From Sphingobacteriaceae bacterium (GTDB lineage: Bacteria > Bacteroidota > Bacteroidia > B-17B0 > Aurantibacillaceae), in contig CANGGP010000027.1 of assembly GCA_947453445.1 (NCBI GenBank), forward strand, positions 1 through 41,040: a DNA stretch of 41,040 nucleotides, given 5' to 3'. The notes beneath the pieces were generated by a model. The model was given only the letters and a program-made list of their open reading frames with translations. It ran no database searches and had not been told where the DNA came from. How positions within the stretch are numbered: the first letter of the stretch is position 1; every line of letters starts with the position of its first letter. Position numbers and translations under genes: made by a program. Shown here piece after piece: positions 23,735-32,258 of this stretch.

Positions 23735-25150
23735 ATGACAAAATTTAATTATAACAAAGTACAGTCAATAACCTTACAGGGTTTAGAAAGCATTGTTGGT
23801 TCAGATTATATTAGCACGGCTTCGGAGGAAGTAGAGCGTTACGGACAGGATGAAACGGAGGACCTGTTGTATCGCGCTGAAGTAATTGTAAAACCACAAA
23901 CGGTTGAGCAGGTGAGTGCCATTGCGAAATTGTGTCACACTGAAAAAATTCCATTAACAGTTCGGGGTGCGGGCACAGGACTCAGCGGCGGCGCATTGCC
24001 CATAGCCGGCGGTGTGCTGATGAGCATGGAATATTTTAATAAAATATTGTCGATTGATGAACGCAATCTACAAGCCACAGTAGAACCCGGCTTAATTAAT
24101 TACCATTTGCAAGAGGCCGTTAAAAAGGTGGGTTTGTTTTATCCGCCTGATCCTGCTAGTTGGGGCAGCTGCTCATTGGGCGGTAACATTGCACACAGCA
24201 GCGGTGGTCCTAAAGCCGTTAAATACGGCACCACCCGTGATTATGTGTTAAACTTGGAAGTGGTGTTGCCTTCGGGTGAAATCATTTGGACCGGCGCCAA
24301 TACTTTAAAATATTCAACAGGATACAACCTCACACATTTGATGATAGGTTCAGAAGGCACCTTGGGAATTGTGACCAAAATTGTGTTCAAACTCATTCCT
24401 TTTCCCCAACATGATTTGTTGATGCTGGTACCCTTTAAGAGTGCTGAAGATGCCTGTAAATCTGTGGCAGAAGTATTTAAAAGGGGCATTGTGCCAAGTG
24501 CCATGGAATTTATGGAACGTGATGCCATTGATTGGAGTATGAAATTTTCGGGCGGTGTAAATTTTGACATCAAAGCCGATTGGGAAGCCCTGTTATTGGT
24601 GGAAGTAGATGGCAATAACATGGATGTATTGCTCAAGGATTGTGAGATGATTTCGGAAGTGATGCAAAACAACCATTGCGATGAAATTTTGTTTGCCGAC
24701 AGTGCCGATCAAAAAAATGCCCTTTGGAAAATTAGAAGAAAAGTAGGGGAGGCTGTAAAAAGTAATAGTGTTTATAAAGAAGAAGACACAGTGGTGCCAA
24801 GGGCTGAATTGCCTCAGCTATTAAAGGGTGTAAAGGACATTGGAAAAAAATACGGCTTTAAATCGGTGTGTTACGGGCATGCAGGCGACGGTAATTTACA
24901 TGTGAACATTATTAAAGGTGATTTAAGTGATGCCGTTTGGCACAATGATTTGCCGGTGGCCATCACCGAAATATTTGAATTGTGTAAAGCATTGGGTGGC
25001 ACCATTAGCGGTGAACACGGCATTGGTTTGGTGCAAAAACCATACATGCCCATTGTTTTTCCTGAAGCACAATTGGCCTTGATGCGCGGCATTAAAAAAG
25101 TATTTGATCCACATTATATTTTAAATCCCGGAAAAATCTTTGAATCCTAA
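23735..25150 (+). CDS. FAD-binding oxidoreductase, glycolate oxidase GlcD / D-lactate dehydrogenase type
   Basis: A 471-residue flavoprotein that oxidises a 2-hydroxy acid, probably D-lactate or glycolate. The PCMH-type FAD domain has RGAGTGLSGGALP (77-89), DPASWGSCSLGGNIA and GGPKAVKYGTTRDYVL; the C-terminal oxidase domain ends with CYGHAGDGNLHVNI and GGTISGEHGIGL, the histidine-containing active-site segments of GlcD-like enzymes, then NPGKIFE. It lacks the Fe-S domain fused in some relatives, and no glcE/glcF gene is adjacent. The start is the ATG at 23735. The following acetyltransferase gene overlaps its last 11 bases. Substrate choice cannot be read from sequence. Confidence 0.92.
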   Translation: MTKFNYNKVQSITLQGLESIVGSDYISTASEEVERYGQDETEDLLYRAEVIVKPQTVEQVSAIAKLCHTEKIPLTVRGAGTGLSGGALPIAGGVLMSMEYFNKILSIDERNLQATVEPGLINYHLQEAVKKVGLFYPPDPASWGSCSLGGNIAHSSGGPKAVKYGTTRDYVLNLEVVLPSGEIIWTGANTLKYSTGYNLTHLMIGSEGTLGIVTKIVFKLIPFPQHDLLMLVPFKSAEDACKSVAEVFKRGIVPSAMEFMERDAIDWSMKFSGGVNFDIKADWEALLLVEVDGNNMDVLLKDCEMISEVMQNNHCDEILFADSADQKNALWKIRRKVGEAVKSNSVYKEEDTVVPRAELPQLLKGVKDIGKKYGFKSVCYGHAGDGNLHVNIIKGDLSDAVWHNDLPVAITEIFELCKALGGTISGEHGIGLVQKPYMPIVFPEAQLALMRGIKKVFDPHYILNPGKIFES

Positions 25151-25706
25151 TCACCACATTCACATCGAAACACCAAGACTCCTCATTCGGGCCTTATTAA
25201 CTGAAGATGCGGATGGCATGTTTATCATGGATTCTGACCCGGAGGTGCACCGTTATGTTGGAAAAACACCGCTTACAAAACTTGAACAAACCAAAGCAGT
25301 GATTGAAATGGTTCGCCAACAATACATTGATAACGGTATTGGCCGTTGGGCAATGATTGAAAAAACAACAAATGAATTTGTGGGTTGGACAGGTTTTAAA
25401 TTGATGAAAGAAAAAATCAATGGCCATCAAAATTTTATTGATTTTGGTTACCGACTCAGTAGGAAGTTTTGGGGCAAGGGTTATGCCACCGAAGCCGGAA
25501 AGTCAGTGATGGCTTATGGTTTAAAGCATTTGAACTTGAAGGAAATTTATGGCATGACAGATCTCGACAACCTGGCTTCCCGCAGGGTGCTTGAAAAATG
25601 TGGCTTTCAATTCATTCATGTTTTTCCTTACGACGGTGATTCCACCTGGCGCGAGGCTTTGCAGGATACGACTTGGTATCAATACCAAACTGAAAAAGAG
25701 AAATAG
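25140..25706 (+). CDS. GNAT family N-acetyltransferase (RimJ/RimL-like)
   Basis: A 188-residue acetyltransferase. It starts with ETPRLLIRALLTEDAD (10-25), the usual opening of the RimJ/RimL group. The acetyl-CoA pyrophosphate loop is in SRKFWGKGYATEAG (107-120), and NLASRRVLEKCGF (144-156) is the conserved last helix. The start is a TTG at 25140, inside the end of the upstream oxidase gene (11-base overlap), because no ATG occurs before the conserved ETPRL; translational coupling is likely. Acceptor, protein or small molecule, is unknown. Confidence 0.88.
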   Translation: MNPNHHIHIETPRLLIRALLTEDADGMFIMDSDPEVHRYVGKTPLTKLEQTKAVIEMVRQQYIDNGIGRWAMIEKTTNEFVGWTGFKLMKEKINGHQNFIDFGYRLSRKFWGKGYATEAGKSVMAYGLKHLNLKEIYGMTDLDNLASRRVLEKCGFQFIHVFPYDGDSTWREALQDTTWYQYQTEKEK

Positions 25707-25714
25707 GCTGATTA

Positions 25715-25733
25715 ATTCTTTATTCAAAAGAAT
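25715..25733. terminator. Weak AT-rich hairpin between convergent genes
   Basis: ATTCTTT and AAAGAAT form a seven-base stem with a five-base loop between the acetyltransferase stop and the stop of the T9SS gene at 25757. The stem has little GC and no clear T run, so its role is uncertain. Confidence 0.25.
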
Positions 25734-25756
25734 CAAAATCACTTCTGAAAGGGGAT

Positions 25757-27838
25757 CTATTTTGATATAATCATTTTAAAGATTTGTGTATCGTTCAGAT
25801 TCAGGGATTTTAAAACATAAACATTGTCTCTCAAATAGCTTAAATCAATTTCTGTGTCGCCTATCTCAATAACCGTTTCATAAATTAATTCCCCCATTAA
25901 ATTATAAACTAGAATTTTTGTGCTGCAGGTAGAGCTAATGATAAAGCGGCCATTATTAGGATTTGGTTTTATTTTTATTGGTTGATTATCGCCTTTAAAT
26001 TGGCTTATACTTGCGCAATACGAAACAATGGGTTTAAATGTGCTTGTGTAATCACAGCCGTTGAGGTCTTTTGCCGTAAGGGTGAAGTTTTGTCCGGGCA
26101 TTGGCGATAAGGCAACATTACTTCCTGTGAGTGCTCCCGGGTTCCATGTATAACTGGATGCACCGGAAGCTAAAAGACTGAGCGTTTCGCCGGTGCATGT
26201 TAAGGTACGGCTTGGCGAAATAACAACACTTGCATTTGGAAACACCGTTACTAAAATTGTTTGACTGCTTACGCAATTATTACTTGAGCCAGTAGCTGAA
26301 AGATTGTAAATAGTGCTGAGTGTTGGCGATAAAATTTGTGTTGCTGCATTTGAATTGTTGCTCCAGGTATATGAACCCGCACCACTTGCCGTTAAGGTGG
26401 CGCTTTGACCAAGGCAAATGGAATAGTTGCCACTGATGAATAAGTTAGGTGAAAAGTTTGGGATGTTGATGACTTGATTAAGCGTATCGGTATAACAATT
26501 AAAATGGATGATGCATTGAACGCTATAATTGCCGGGATTGGGGTAGGAATGGCTTGCGTTAAGAAAAGTAGAAAAATTATTATTGCCGGAGGCAGCATCA
26601 CCAAAATTCCATTGAACACTTTGTACCGGGGGTGAAGCATATGGACAAGGCACTGCGACAAAACTCGGCGTAAGGCAATTGGCGGTGGGTCCGTAATTAT
26701 AATCAAATTGTTTTGCCTGCCTAAAATAGCTGCAAACAAAATTCGGTAAATTAGCAGTGTTGGTATTTGTGCCGCAGGATTGTATTTCCTGGCTATAATT
26801 TATACTCGACCCATAGTTGTTAGGGTTAGTAATGACACTCAGCGAATAGGAACCGTTATCGCTGTGATAAATTTTACCGTTACTTGCCAATTGTAATTCC
26901 CCAAAATAATTAGTTGATAGGGTATAGTGCGAATTTACAATGCCACTGTTGCTATTGTTGCATAAGTCCCATTGATGCAAGATTTTAGCAGTGTTTGGAT
27001 AACTGCCTAATCCAAAAAACTTAGTGCCATCCGGCGAAAATTCACAGGATTGAATAGGAATGTTACTCGCCAAAATTAAGGAATTTGAAACCACACCTGT
27101 TGAATTATCAAAATCGTACAATTCATAATTTCCTATATAATTACTATTGATTTGAATGCCAAGACCTAATTTTTTTCCATTTGGTGATACTTTCATAGTG
27201 AAATAATCATTATTATGTATGGTGCCAATTGTTGATAACACCGGTGTGGTATTAATGCCTGCCGAAGTAAGCAGGAAGCATCGAAATGTGGCTGAAAACA
27301 AATCATGGGTGATTATCCAATAATCTTGACCATTACAGTGTTTCACGCCAGTTATTTTTCCGGTACTCATATTGAACAATGGCACGTTTTTAATGGTTAC
27401 CGAACCCATGCCTGCAGCCAGCGACATGTCAATTTTTGAGTAATAAATTACATTGGTTGAGGTACCTGCTGGCGCAGTTATTACAAAATATTGATTCACC
27501 GTGCCGGGTTGTTTTAGTATTAATGCACATTGATATCCAACGCCTATTCCAGGTACACCAATCCCTCCCAATAATCCGGTGCCATTTGCCATGGGGGCGT
27601 TTAGTTGATTCCAAACCGTAACCCCATCGGTGTAAAATAATAAATTACCATTGTTATCGGCCATGCTCGCACTGCCTTCAAATGAAAATAATGCACTGCC
27701 ATTAATAATCGTTGGTGGATTGGTATTAAAATCTAAGGCTTGATGGTTTCCGAAATACCATTTATTGGTTTCTTTTTGTGAATATAAAAAGAAGAAACTG
27801 AAGACAAAATATATAAATGTGAAAAATCTATACCGCAT
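25757..27838 (-). CDS. T9SS cargo protein with propeller-like N-terminus, PKD and Ig-like domains
   Basis: A 693-residue secreted protein. Residues 1-20 are a signal peptide (ends FFFLYSQ). The N-terminal part (about 25-385), starting NKWYFGNHQALDFN and continuing with ADNNGNLLFYTDGVTVW, matches a widespread Bacteroidota family with a WD40-like propeller. A PKD domain follows (about 390-470, VQWNFGDAASG), then two Ig-like units with SICLGQSATLTASGAGSYTW and TCTGETLSLLASGASSYTW, closely related to the last units of the giant protein at 4234. The T9SS type A sorting domain is at about 625-693 (IKPNPNNGRF). Function is unknown. It lies 72 bases after rluD on the same strand and may be transcribed with it or separately. 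Confidence 0.88.
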   Translation of the reverse strand: MRYRFFTFIYFVFSFFFLYSQKETNKWYFGNHQALDFNTNPPTIINGSALFSFEGSASMADNNGNLLFYTDGVTVWNQLNAPMANGTGLLGGIGVPGIGVGYQCALILKQPGTVNQYFVITAPAGTSTNVIYYSKIDMSLAAGMGSVTIKNVPLFNMSTGKITGVKHCNGQDYWIITHDLFSATFRCFLLTSAGINTTPVLSTIGTIHNNDYFTMKVSPNGKKLGLGIQINSNYIGNYELYDFDNSTGVVSNSLILASNIPIQSCEFSPDGTKFFGLGSYPNTAKILHQWDLCNNSNSGIVNSHYTLSTNYFGELQLASNGKIYHSDNGSYSLSVITNPNNYGSSINYSQEIQSCGTNTNTANLPNFVCSYFRQAKQFDYNYGPTANCLTPSFVAVPCPYASPPVQSVQWNFGDAASGNNNFSTFLNASHSYPNPGNYSVQCIIHFNCYTDTLNQVINIPNFSPNLFISGNYSICLGQSATLTASGAGSYTWSNNSNAATQILSPTLSTIYNLSATGSSNNCVSSQTILVTVFPNASVVISPSRTLTCTGETLSLLASGASSYTWNPGALTGSNVALSPMPGQNFTLTAKDLNGCDYTSTFKPIVSYCASISQFKGDNQPIKIKPNPNNGRFIISSTCSTKILVYNLMGELIYETVIEIGDTEIDLSYLRDNVYVLKSLNLNDTQIFKMIISK

Positions 27839-27910
27839 TTCTTTTTCTAAATAGCTAATTTAAATAAAAATCATGCAAATTGTTTCTCAAGGTGTAACTT
27901 CTATAACTAG

Positions 27911-28981
27911 CTACAATTCCTTATCCTTCATAAATCTTCTAAACTTTTCAATCACCGCTTGCATATCCGCAGGCACTTCACTGTCGAAGAATAATTTTAC
28001 ACCGCTGATGGGATGGGTAATGCCCAGTGTTTTGGCATGCAGGGCCTGACGAGGCAACAGATCAAAACAATTTTGTATAAATTGTTTGTATTTGGCAGTG
28101 TTTAATCCTTTTAAAATAGAATTGCCTCCATATTCATTGTCGTTAAACAATGGATGACCAATGCTTTTAAAATGCACGCGTATTTGGTGCGTGCGTCCGG
28201 TTTCTAATTTACATTCCACAACGGTTACGTATCCCAAACGTTCAATGACCTTGTAATGGGTCACCGCATGTTTGCCATATTCACTGCCTTCGGGAAAGGT
28301 GAACATTTTTTTTCTGTCTTTTAAATCCCTGCCAACATTACCAACAATGGTGCCTTCATCTTCTTTTAAATCGCCCCAACAAATGGCCACATATTTGCGG
28401 TCCATGGTGCGGTCGTAAAAGTCTTTGGCCAAGCGGGTCATGGCTAATTCGGTTTTGGCAATAATAATAATGCCCGAGGTATTTTTATCGATGCGGTGCA
28501 CCAAACCCGGACGTTCGAGGTATAAATCGTTGTTTAATTTTGTTTTGGTGGTGGGCAAATTATCAAAATGATAAGCCAAGGCATTCACCAAAGTACCGGT
28601 GTAATTGCCATAAGCAGGATGCACCACCATGCCCGGTTTTTTATTCACGATTAATAAATAATCGTCTTCGTAAGTAATGTCAATCGGAATATTTTCGGGT
28701 AACACTTCTACGCTGCGCGGTGGCACCGTAAGCATAATCGAAATTTCATCCAATGGTTTTATTTTGTAATTCGATTTGGTGGGTTTGCCGTTAACCAGCA
28801 CCATGCCTGCATCGCAAGCGTTTTGAATTTTGGTGCGGGTGGTATTGGCCACGCGTATCATGATAAATTTATCAATGCGCATGGTCACCTGACCTTTTTC
28901 TACCTTGATGTTGTGGTGTTCGTATAAGCCCTGTTCTTCGTCGAGTGTTTGTTCGTCGATGTCTTCATTCAACTCTTGCAT
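27911..28981 (-). CDS. rluD: RluA-family 23S rRNA pseudouridine synthase, RluD-like
   Basis: A pseudouridine synthase acting on 23S rRNA (RluD modifies the helix 69 loop). The 356-residue protein has an acidic N-terminus, an S4 RNA-binding domain (about 33-95, RIDKFIMIRV and GMVLVNGKPTKSNYKI), then the catalytic domain with the invariant Asp165 in HRIDKNTSG, followed by RKYVAICWG and ETGRTHQIRVH. The S4 plus RluA architecture supports RluD or RluC over RluA. It follows the T9SS gene at 28984 by two bases and ends a four-gene run with PASTA and membrane proteins, an arrangement familiar from other Bacteroidota. Which uridines are modified cannot be proved here. Confidence 0.92.
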   Translation of the reverse strand: MQELNEDIDEQTLDEEQGLYEHHNIKVEKGQVTMRIDKFIMIRVANTTRTKIQNACDAGMVLVNGKPTKSNYKIKPLDEISIMLTVPPRSVEVLPENIPIDITYEDDYLLIVNKKPGMVVHPAYGNYTGTLVNALAYHFDNLPTTKTKLNNDLYLERPGLVHRIDKNTSGIIIIAKTELAMTRLAKDFYDRTMDRKYVAICWGDLKEDEGTIVGNVGRDLKDRKKMFTFPEGSEYGKHAVTHYKVIERLGYVTVVECKLETGRTHQIRVHFKSIGHPLFNDNEYGGNSILKGLNTAKYKQFIQNCFDLLPRQALHAKTLGITHPISGVKLFFDSEVPADMQAVIEKFRRFMKDKEL

Positions 28982-28983
28982 GT

Positions 28984-30969
28984 TTAATTGTGTTGAATGA
29001 TTAATTTTTGTTGGTGCACAATATCTGTTCCTTCAAACACCGTGATAAAATAAATGCCATTGGCAATGTTTGCGGTTTGAATTTGACTTTCGTTGGATTG
29101 AAAATAATCGCTCGCCACGGTACGTCCTAAGGCATCTAACAATTGATAGCTGTAATTACCTTGTTTGCTGTTACTTAAATGAATCACATCATTGGATGGA
29201 TTTGGATACACCGTAAACATTAAATTGTTTTTGCTGCGCTCAGAAACAGAAACCGGTGCTGCTACTTTTTTACCGAATACCGGGTGTATCATAATGGAAC
29301 CGGGTATTGAAGATTGTGTCCATCCGCTGCCGGAGTCATAATACAATCTATCCTTATGGTCGATGTTTTTATCAAATCCAACGGTAATACCTGAGGCAAT
29401 TTTTTGTTGGAAGCCGATGTAATATGAACCGGGACCTAATTTTCTCAAACCCGGACTAACCGTTAGTCGGTATTCGGGATGCTCTCTAAAGCCTGTTTTG
29501 AAATAAGTAGGGTACATCACTTTGTCGGTGAAGATGAGTGTTCCCGGACCATTGCCACCATCAGACCAAAGCATGATGTTAAAACTGTAAGAGCTTGCCG
29601 CAGTGGGTACAGAGCCAACCGGATCAAAATAAATGCGTACAGCTTGCAAAGTATCGAAATAGTTCACTTTAAATTTCATGGCCATTTTTCCGCCGGTGCC
29701 ATTTACATAATAACCACCCTCGGCATTACCATCATCCAAGGCATAATAATTTCTAAATTTTTGGTATTGGAAAATGGTGTCGTTGGCGGTAAAAATTTCG
29801 TTAGGAGGAGGGTTGCTGCTAACTGTACTTCCGTCGGGTGTGAGGATGTGTTTAATTTTAAAATCAGTGCTATCTGTCATAGCAGCGAAGGTATAGTTGA
29901 GTGGAGGATTGGCATGTACTTGCTCAGTACTATAGCCGCTGAAGTTGCCGCAACCCGGGTAGTTTGAAGGTTTAAAGGGGCAAAGGTTTTTATATCCGCC
30001 TGAAAATGAATTTATGAGTTGTGAAGAAGGATTGTACATGAATAAATCATAAGCATAATTCAATTTTTTAATGCTGTTATTTTTGATACGTACTGAAATT
30101 CTCTTGGCCATTTCAGTGCTGTCGTATTGTTCATAAGGCATTGCCGAATAATTTTTAAGCAATGGCGTAGGTATATTGGCAAAAGTGATGTCGTTATAAT
30201 AAGCTGAATCACCAAGAAGGCTTCTGTTTTTATCGAGGATAATATAATCCACATGCCAATGGTCAAAATCTCCGGCGGTGGTAGCGGTGTTTCGGATTCT
30301 GAATTTAAAACCATCTTTAATATAAGCCGTGTCTTTAATCCAAATAAACACACGTTTAAACACGGTATCGTTGGTGTTTGAATTGGCGCTGCCTTTGCTA
30401 TACCAAATGCCATTGTTCCATGCTTTTTGTGAAGGCATGTAAAAATCCAATAACAGGGAATCATTCGATTCAGGCGGTTCGCCATTGCCACGGGCTTGGT
30501 AAAAGAAACTCAATGCCAAACTGTCAGATGGCTGTAAACTGGCGCTGGATGCTGTTTGCGCCAAATTGATAGGACGTGATGTTAAAGTGTCGGCTGAAAG
30601 TGATTGGCTTAGGTTCAGTAAATTGGGGGTATAGGGATAACCATGTTTGTTTAAGCCATCGAATGTGGCTACACCAATACTTGGCGGGGCAATGGGGTAA
30701 CCGGTATTTACATATACATTCGAATCAGCCCAAAGATTCATGTTGGGGTAAATGTTGTTATAGGCGTAATAAAAATCCTCCTTAAATGGTAAATAAAGCG
30801 ATTGACTGGTGCCTTTTGCTTGTTGTGAAATTTCAGGTTTTGTAATTTGTGTGTGTTCGATGGTTTTGTAGTAGTAGCTAAGATTGCCATGCAGCGGACG
30901 AATGCCTTCTTGACTGATTGACAATAAACAAGCCAATATAAAAGCGCTACTGAGAATGGATTTTTTCAT
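28984..30969 (-). CDS. T9SS type A sorting domain protein, between PASTA and rluD
   Basis: A 661-residue secreted protein with signal peptide (1-19, MKKSILSSAFILACLLSIS). The large middle region is strand-rich, with LPFKEDFYYAYNNIYPNMNLWADSNVYVN near 60-85 (a jelly-roll-like opening), HWHVDYIILD near 238, and YYALDDGNAEGGYYVNG near 410. No enzymatic motif is seen. The last 75 residues, from FTVYPNPSNDVIHLS, form a T9SS type A sorting domain. Its start codon overlaps the stop of the PASTA gene by one base (ATGA type), and rluD begins two bases after its stop, so expression is tightly coupled to both. Its role is unknown, but this position between PASTA and rluD is one I associate with many Flavobacteriia. 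Confidence 0.87.
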   Translation of the reverse strand: MKKSILSSAFILACLLSISQEGIRPLHGNLSYYYKTIEHTQITKPEISQQAKGTSQSLYLPFKEDFYYAYNNIYPNMNLWADSNVYVNTGYPIAPPSIGVATFDGLNKHGYPYTPNLLNLSQSLSADTLTSRPINLAQTASSASLQPSDSLALSFFYQARGNGEPPESNDSLLLDFYMPSQKAWNNGIWYSKGSANSNTNDTVFKRVFIWIKDTAYIKDGFKFRIRNTATTAGDFDHWHVDYIILDKNRSLLGDSAYYNDITFANIPTPLLKNYSAMPYEQYDSTEMAKRISVRIKNNSIKKLNYAYDLFMYNPSSQLINSFSGGYKNLCPFKPSNYPGCGNFSGYSTEQVHANPPLNYTFAAMTDSTDFKIKHILTPDGSTVSSNPPPNEIFTANDTIFQYQKFRNYYALDDGNAEGGYYVNGTGGKMAMKFKVNYFDTLQAVRIYFDPVGSVPTAASSYSFNIMLWSDGGNGPGTLIFTDKVMYPTYFKTGFREHPEYRLTVSPGLRKLGPGSYYIGFQQKIASGITVGFDKNIDHKDRLYYDSGSGWTQSSIPGSIMIHPVFGKKVAAPVSVSERSKNNLMFTVYPNPSNDVIHLSNSKQGNYSYQLLDALGRTVASDYFQSNESQIQTANIANGIYFITVFEGTDIVHQQKLIIQHN

Positions 30970-31577
30970 TAATCGAAATTAGGATTGTTTTCAACCCGGC
31001 TTGAATCGCTTGAAGCTTCGGTTGGTAGATTGTTATCGTCGCCAACCACAAGATTAATGGTACTGCCTTTTTTAACTGATACTTCGGCTGCAATTTCTTT
31101 GCCATTAATGCTTTGCGATAATACACAGCCTTTGCAATCGCCCTTTTTATAGGTGATTCGTCCAACCTTAAAACCATAGGTTTCAATGATTAAACGTGCT
31201 TGTCTTTCGCTTCTATCAATTAGTTTTGGCATTTTTATCTGTGGTGGAACCATCCCTGTAACGTACAAATAGATGTTTCTATTGTGTTTTACTTTGCTGC
31301 CGGGTTCAGGGTCTTGGCGAATCACCTTACCAAAATCTTCATTGGGATCGTAAATGCTGTCGATAATTTGGTATTTCACGCCGGTGGTATCCACAAAAGC
31401 GTCGAGGTTTTGAATCGTTTGTCCTTTAAAATCGGGTACCGATACAAATTCACCATGCCCCGTGTGATGTGCCAGCCATTTGGTTAATAAAAAAACAAGA
31501 AGGAAAACAGAAACAAGGATAATGCTTAGGTGAATAAAAAACTGTTTTGATTTAAGGAATTGCCCCAATGAATTCAT
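30969..31577 (-). CDS. PASTA domain membrane protein
   Basis: A 202-residue protein with a short cytoplasmic N-terminus, one membrane helix (about 13-33) and a periplasmic part with two PASTA domains: about 44-110 (VSVPDFKGQTIQNLD, VIRQDPEPGSKVKHNRNIYLYV) and about 112-180 (IKMPKLIDRSERQARLIIE, VLSQSINGKEIAAEVSVKKG, INLVVG). PASTA domains bind peptidoglycan fragments in kinases and PBPs; here there is no kinase or transpeptidase domain. The tail is acidic and low-complexity. It is usually found near ddl, which is absent here. A link to wall sensing or assembly is an inference. Confidence 0.9.
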   Translation of the reverse strand: MNSLGQFLKSKQFFIHLSIILVSVFLLVFLLTKWLAHHTGHGEFVSVPDFKGQTIQNLDAFVDTTGVKYQIIDSIYDPNEDFGKVIRQDPEPGSKVKHNRNIYLYVTGMVPPQIKMPKLIDRSERQARLIIETYGFKVGRITYKKGDCKGCVLSQSINGKEIAAEVSVKKGSTINLVVGDDNNLPTEASSDSSRVENNPNFD

Positions 31578-31600
31578 TTAGATTGAATTTGGCCTAAGGT

Positions 31601-32026
31601 TTAGGCGTGTTCTAATTCCGGTTCGTGGATTAATATTTTTAAAATAACAATCACCATGCTACCGATAACCTGTTCGCTTATTTGCCAAACGCAATCAATC
31701 ATTAAATGTTGAGCGCTGAGGTGTTTGGTTAAAGAAATATTTACGATGGTGGCTACCATAAAGAGTGAAAAACCTGCAATTAAGCCACAAATTAAGCCAC
31801 GCACGAAAAAATTCTTGAAGCGTTTCATGACTGAAGCCTCGAACAAAAAGTAGGTACCGGCGCCTAATATTAAATAGGTAACAGCTGCAAAAGTAACAAA
31901 CCACGAAAGGGGAAATTGAATACGTTTAAAATCGTTTAAGAAAATGCCATGCCAAACATAAAACAATGTGAACATCACCACCGCCGATACAATCCAAGAG
32001 AGGAAAAACCTTAGCCCTATTTTCAT
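31601..32026 (-). CDS. Four-helix membrane protein of unknown function
   Basis: A 141-residue hydrophobic protein with predicted membrane segments at about 5-27, 41-63, 76-98 and 113-134. Charged residues lie in short loops (SVMKRFKNFFVRG, LTKHLSAQH) and a short acidic tail (EPELEHA). I do not recognise the family. It is first in the run with PASTA, T9SS and rluD genes, 23 bases before the PASTA gene, so it may act in the envelope. The start is the ATG at 32026. Confidence 0.72.
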   Translation of the reverse strand: MKIGLRFFLSWIVSAVVMFTLFYVWHGIFLNDFKRIQFPLSWFVTFAAVTYLILGAGTYFLFEASVMKRFKNFFVRGLICGLIAGFSLFMVATIVNISLTKHLSAQHLMIDCVWQISEQVIGSMVIVILKILIHEPELEHA

Positions 32027-32103
32027 GTTTTATTAATTGGTTCCTTTGCTCGTTTTTTACCCAAGGTGTTAATACCATTCGATAGATGAGCAATATTTGT
32101 AGA

Positions 32104-32111
32104 CAAATGTA
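32104..32111 (-). promoter_or_regulatory. Candidate -7 element for the PASTA-rluD run
   Basis: Minus-strand TACATTTG is an exact TAnnTTTG match 78 bases before the ATG at 32026. No TTG is found at the usual upstream spacing, so support is limited. Confidence 0.25.
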
Positions 32112-32196
32112 GGTAAAAATTCGCAATTTTAAACGCGATTTACATACAATTTTGAACAGAACACCGCTTAAAAATGTAATAAAAACAGAATAATTC

Positions 32197-32225
32197 TTGA
32201 ATATGAAAATTAGGTTGTATTTTTA
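32197..32225 (+). promoter_or_regulatory. Candidate promoter of the five-gene run at 32259
   Basis: TTG (32197-32199), then 18 bases, then TATTTTTA (32218-32225), which matches TAnnTTTG in all but the last base. Transcription would start near 32232, 27 bases before the ATG at 32259. Confidence 0.3.
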
Positions 32226-32258
32226 TCAATCTACAAAAGCAAAGCCTAAAAAAGATAC

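Noticed and set aside
24241-24672. Open frame of 143 codons on the minus strand
   Set aside because: Antisense shadow of the GlcD-like oxidase, whose motifs are intact in the other frame.
29479-29967. Open frame of 162 codons on the plus strand inside the T9SS gene at 28984
   Set aside because: It lies wholly antisense to a gene with signal peptide, sorting domain and operon context, and its translation shows no recognisable domain.
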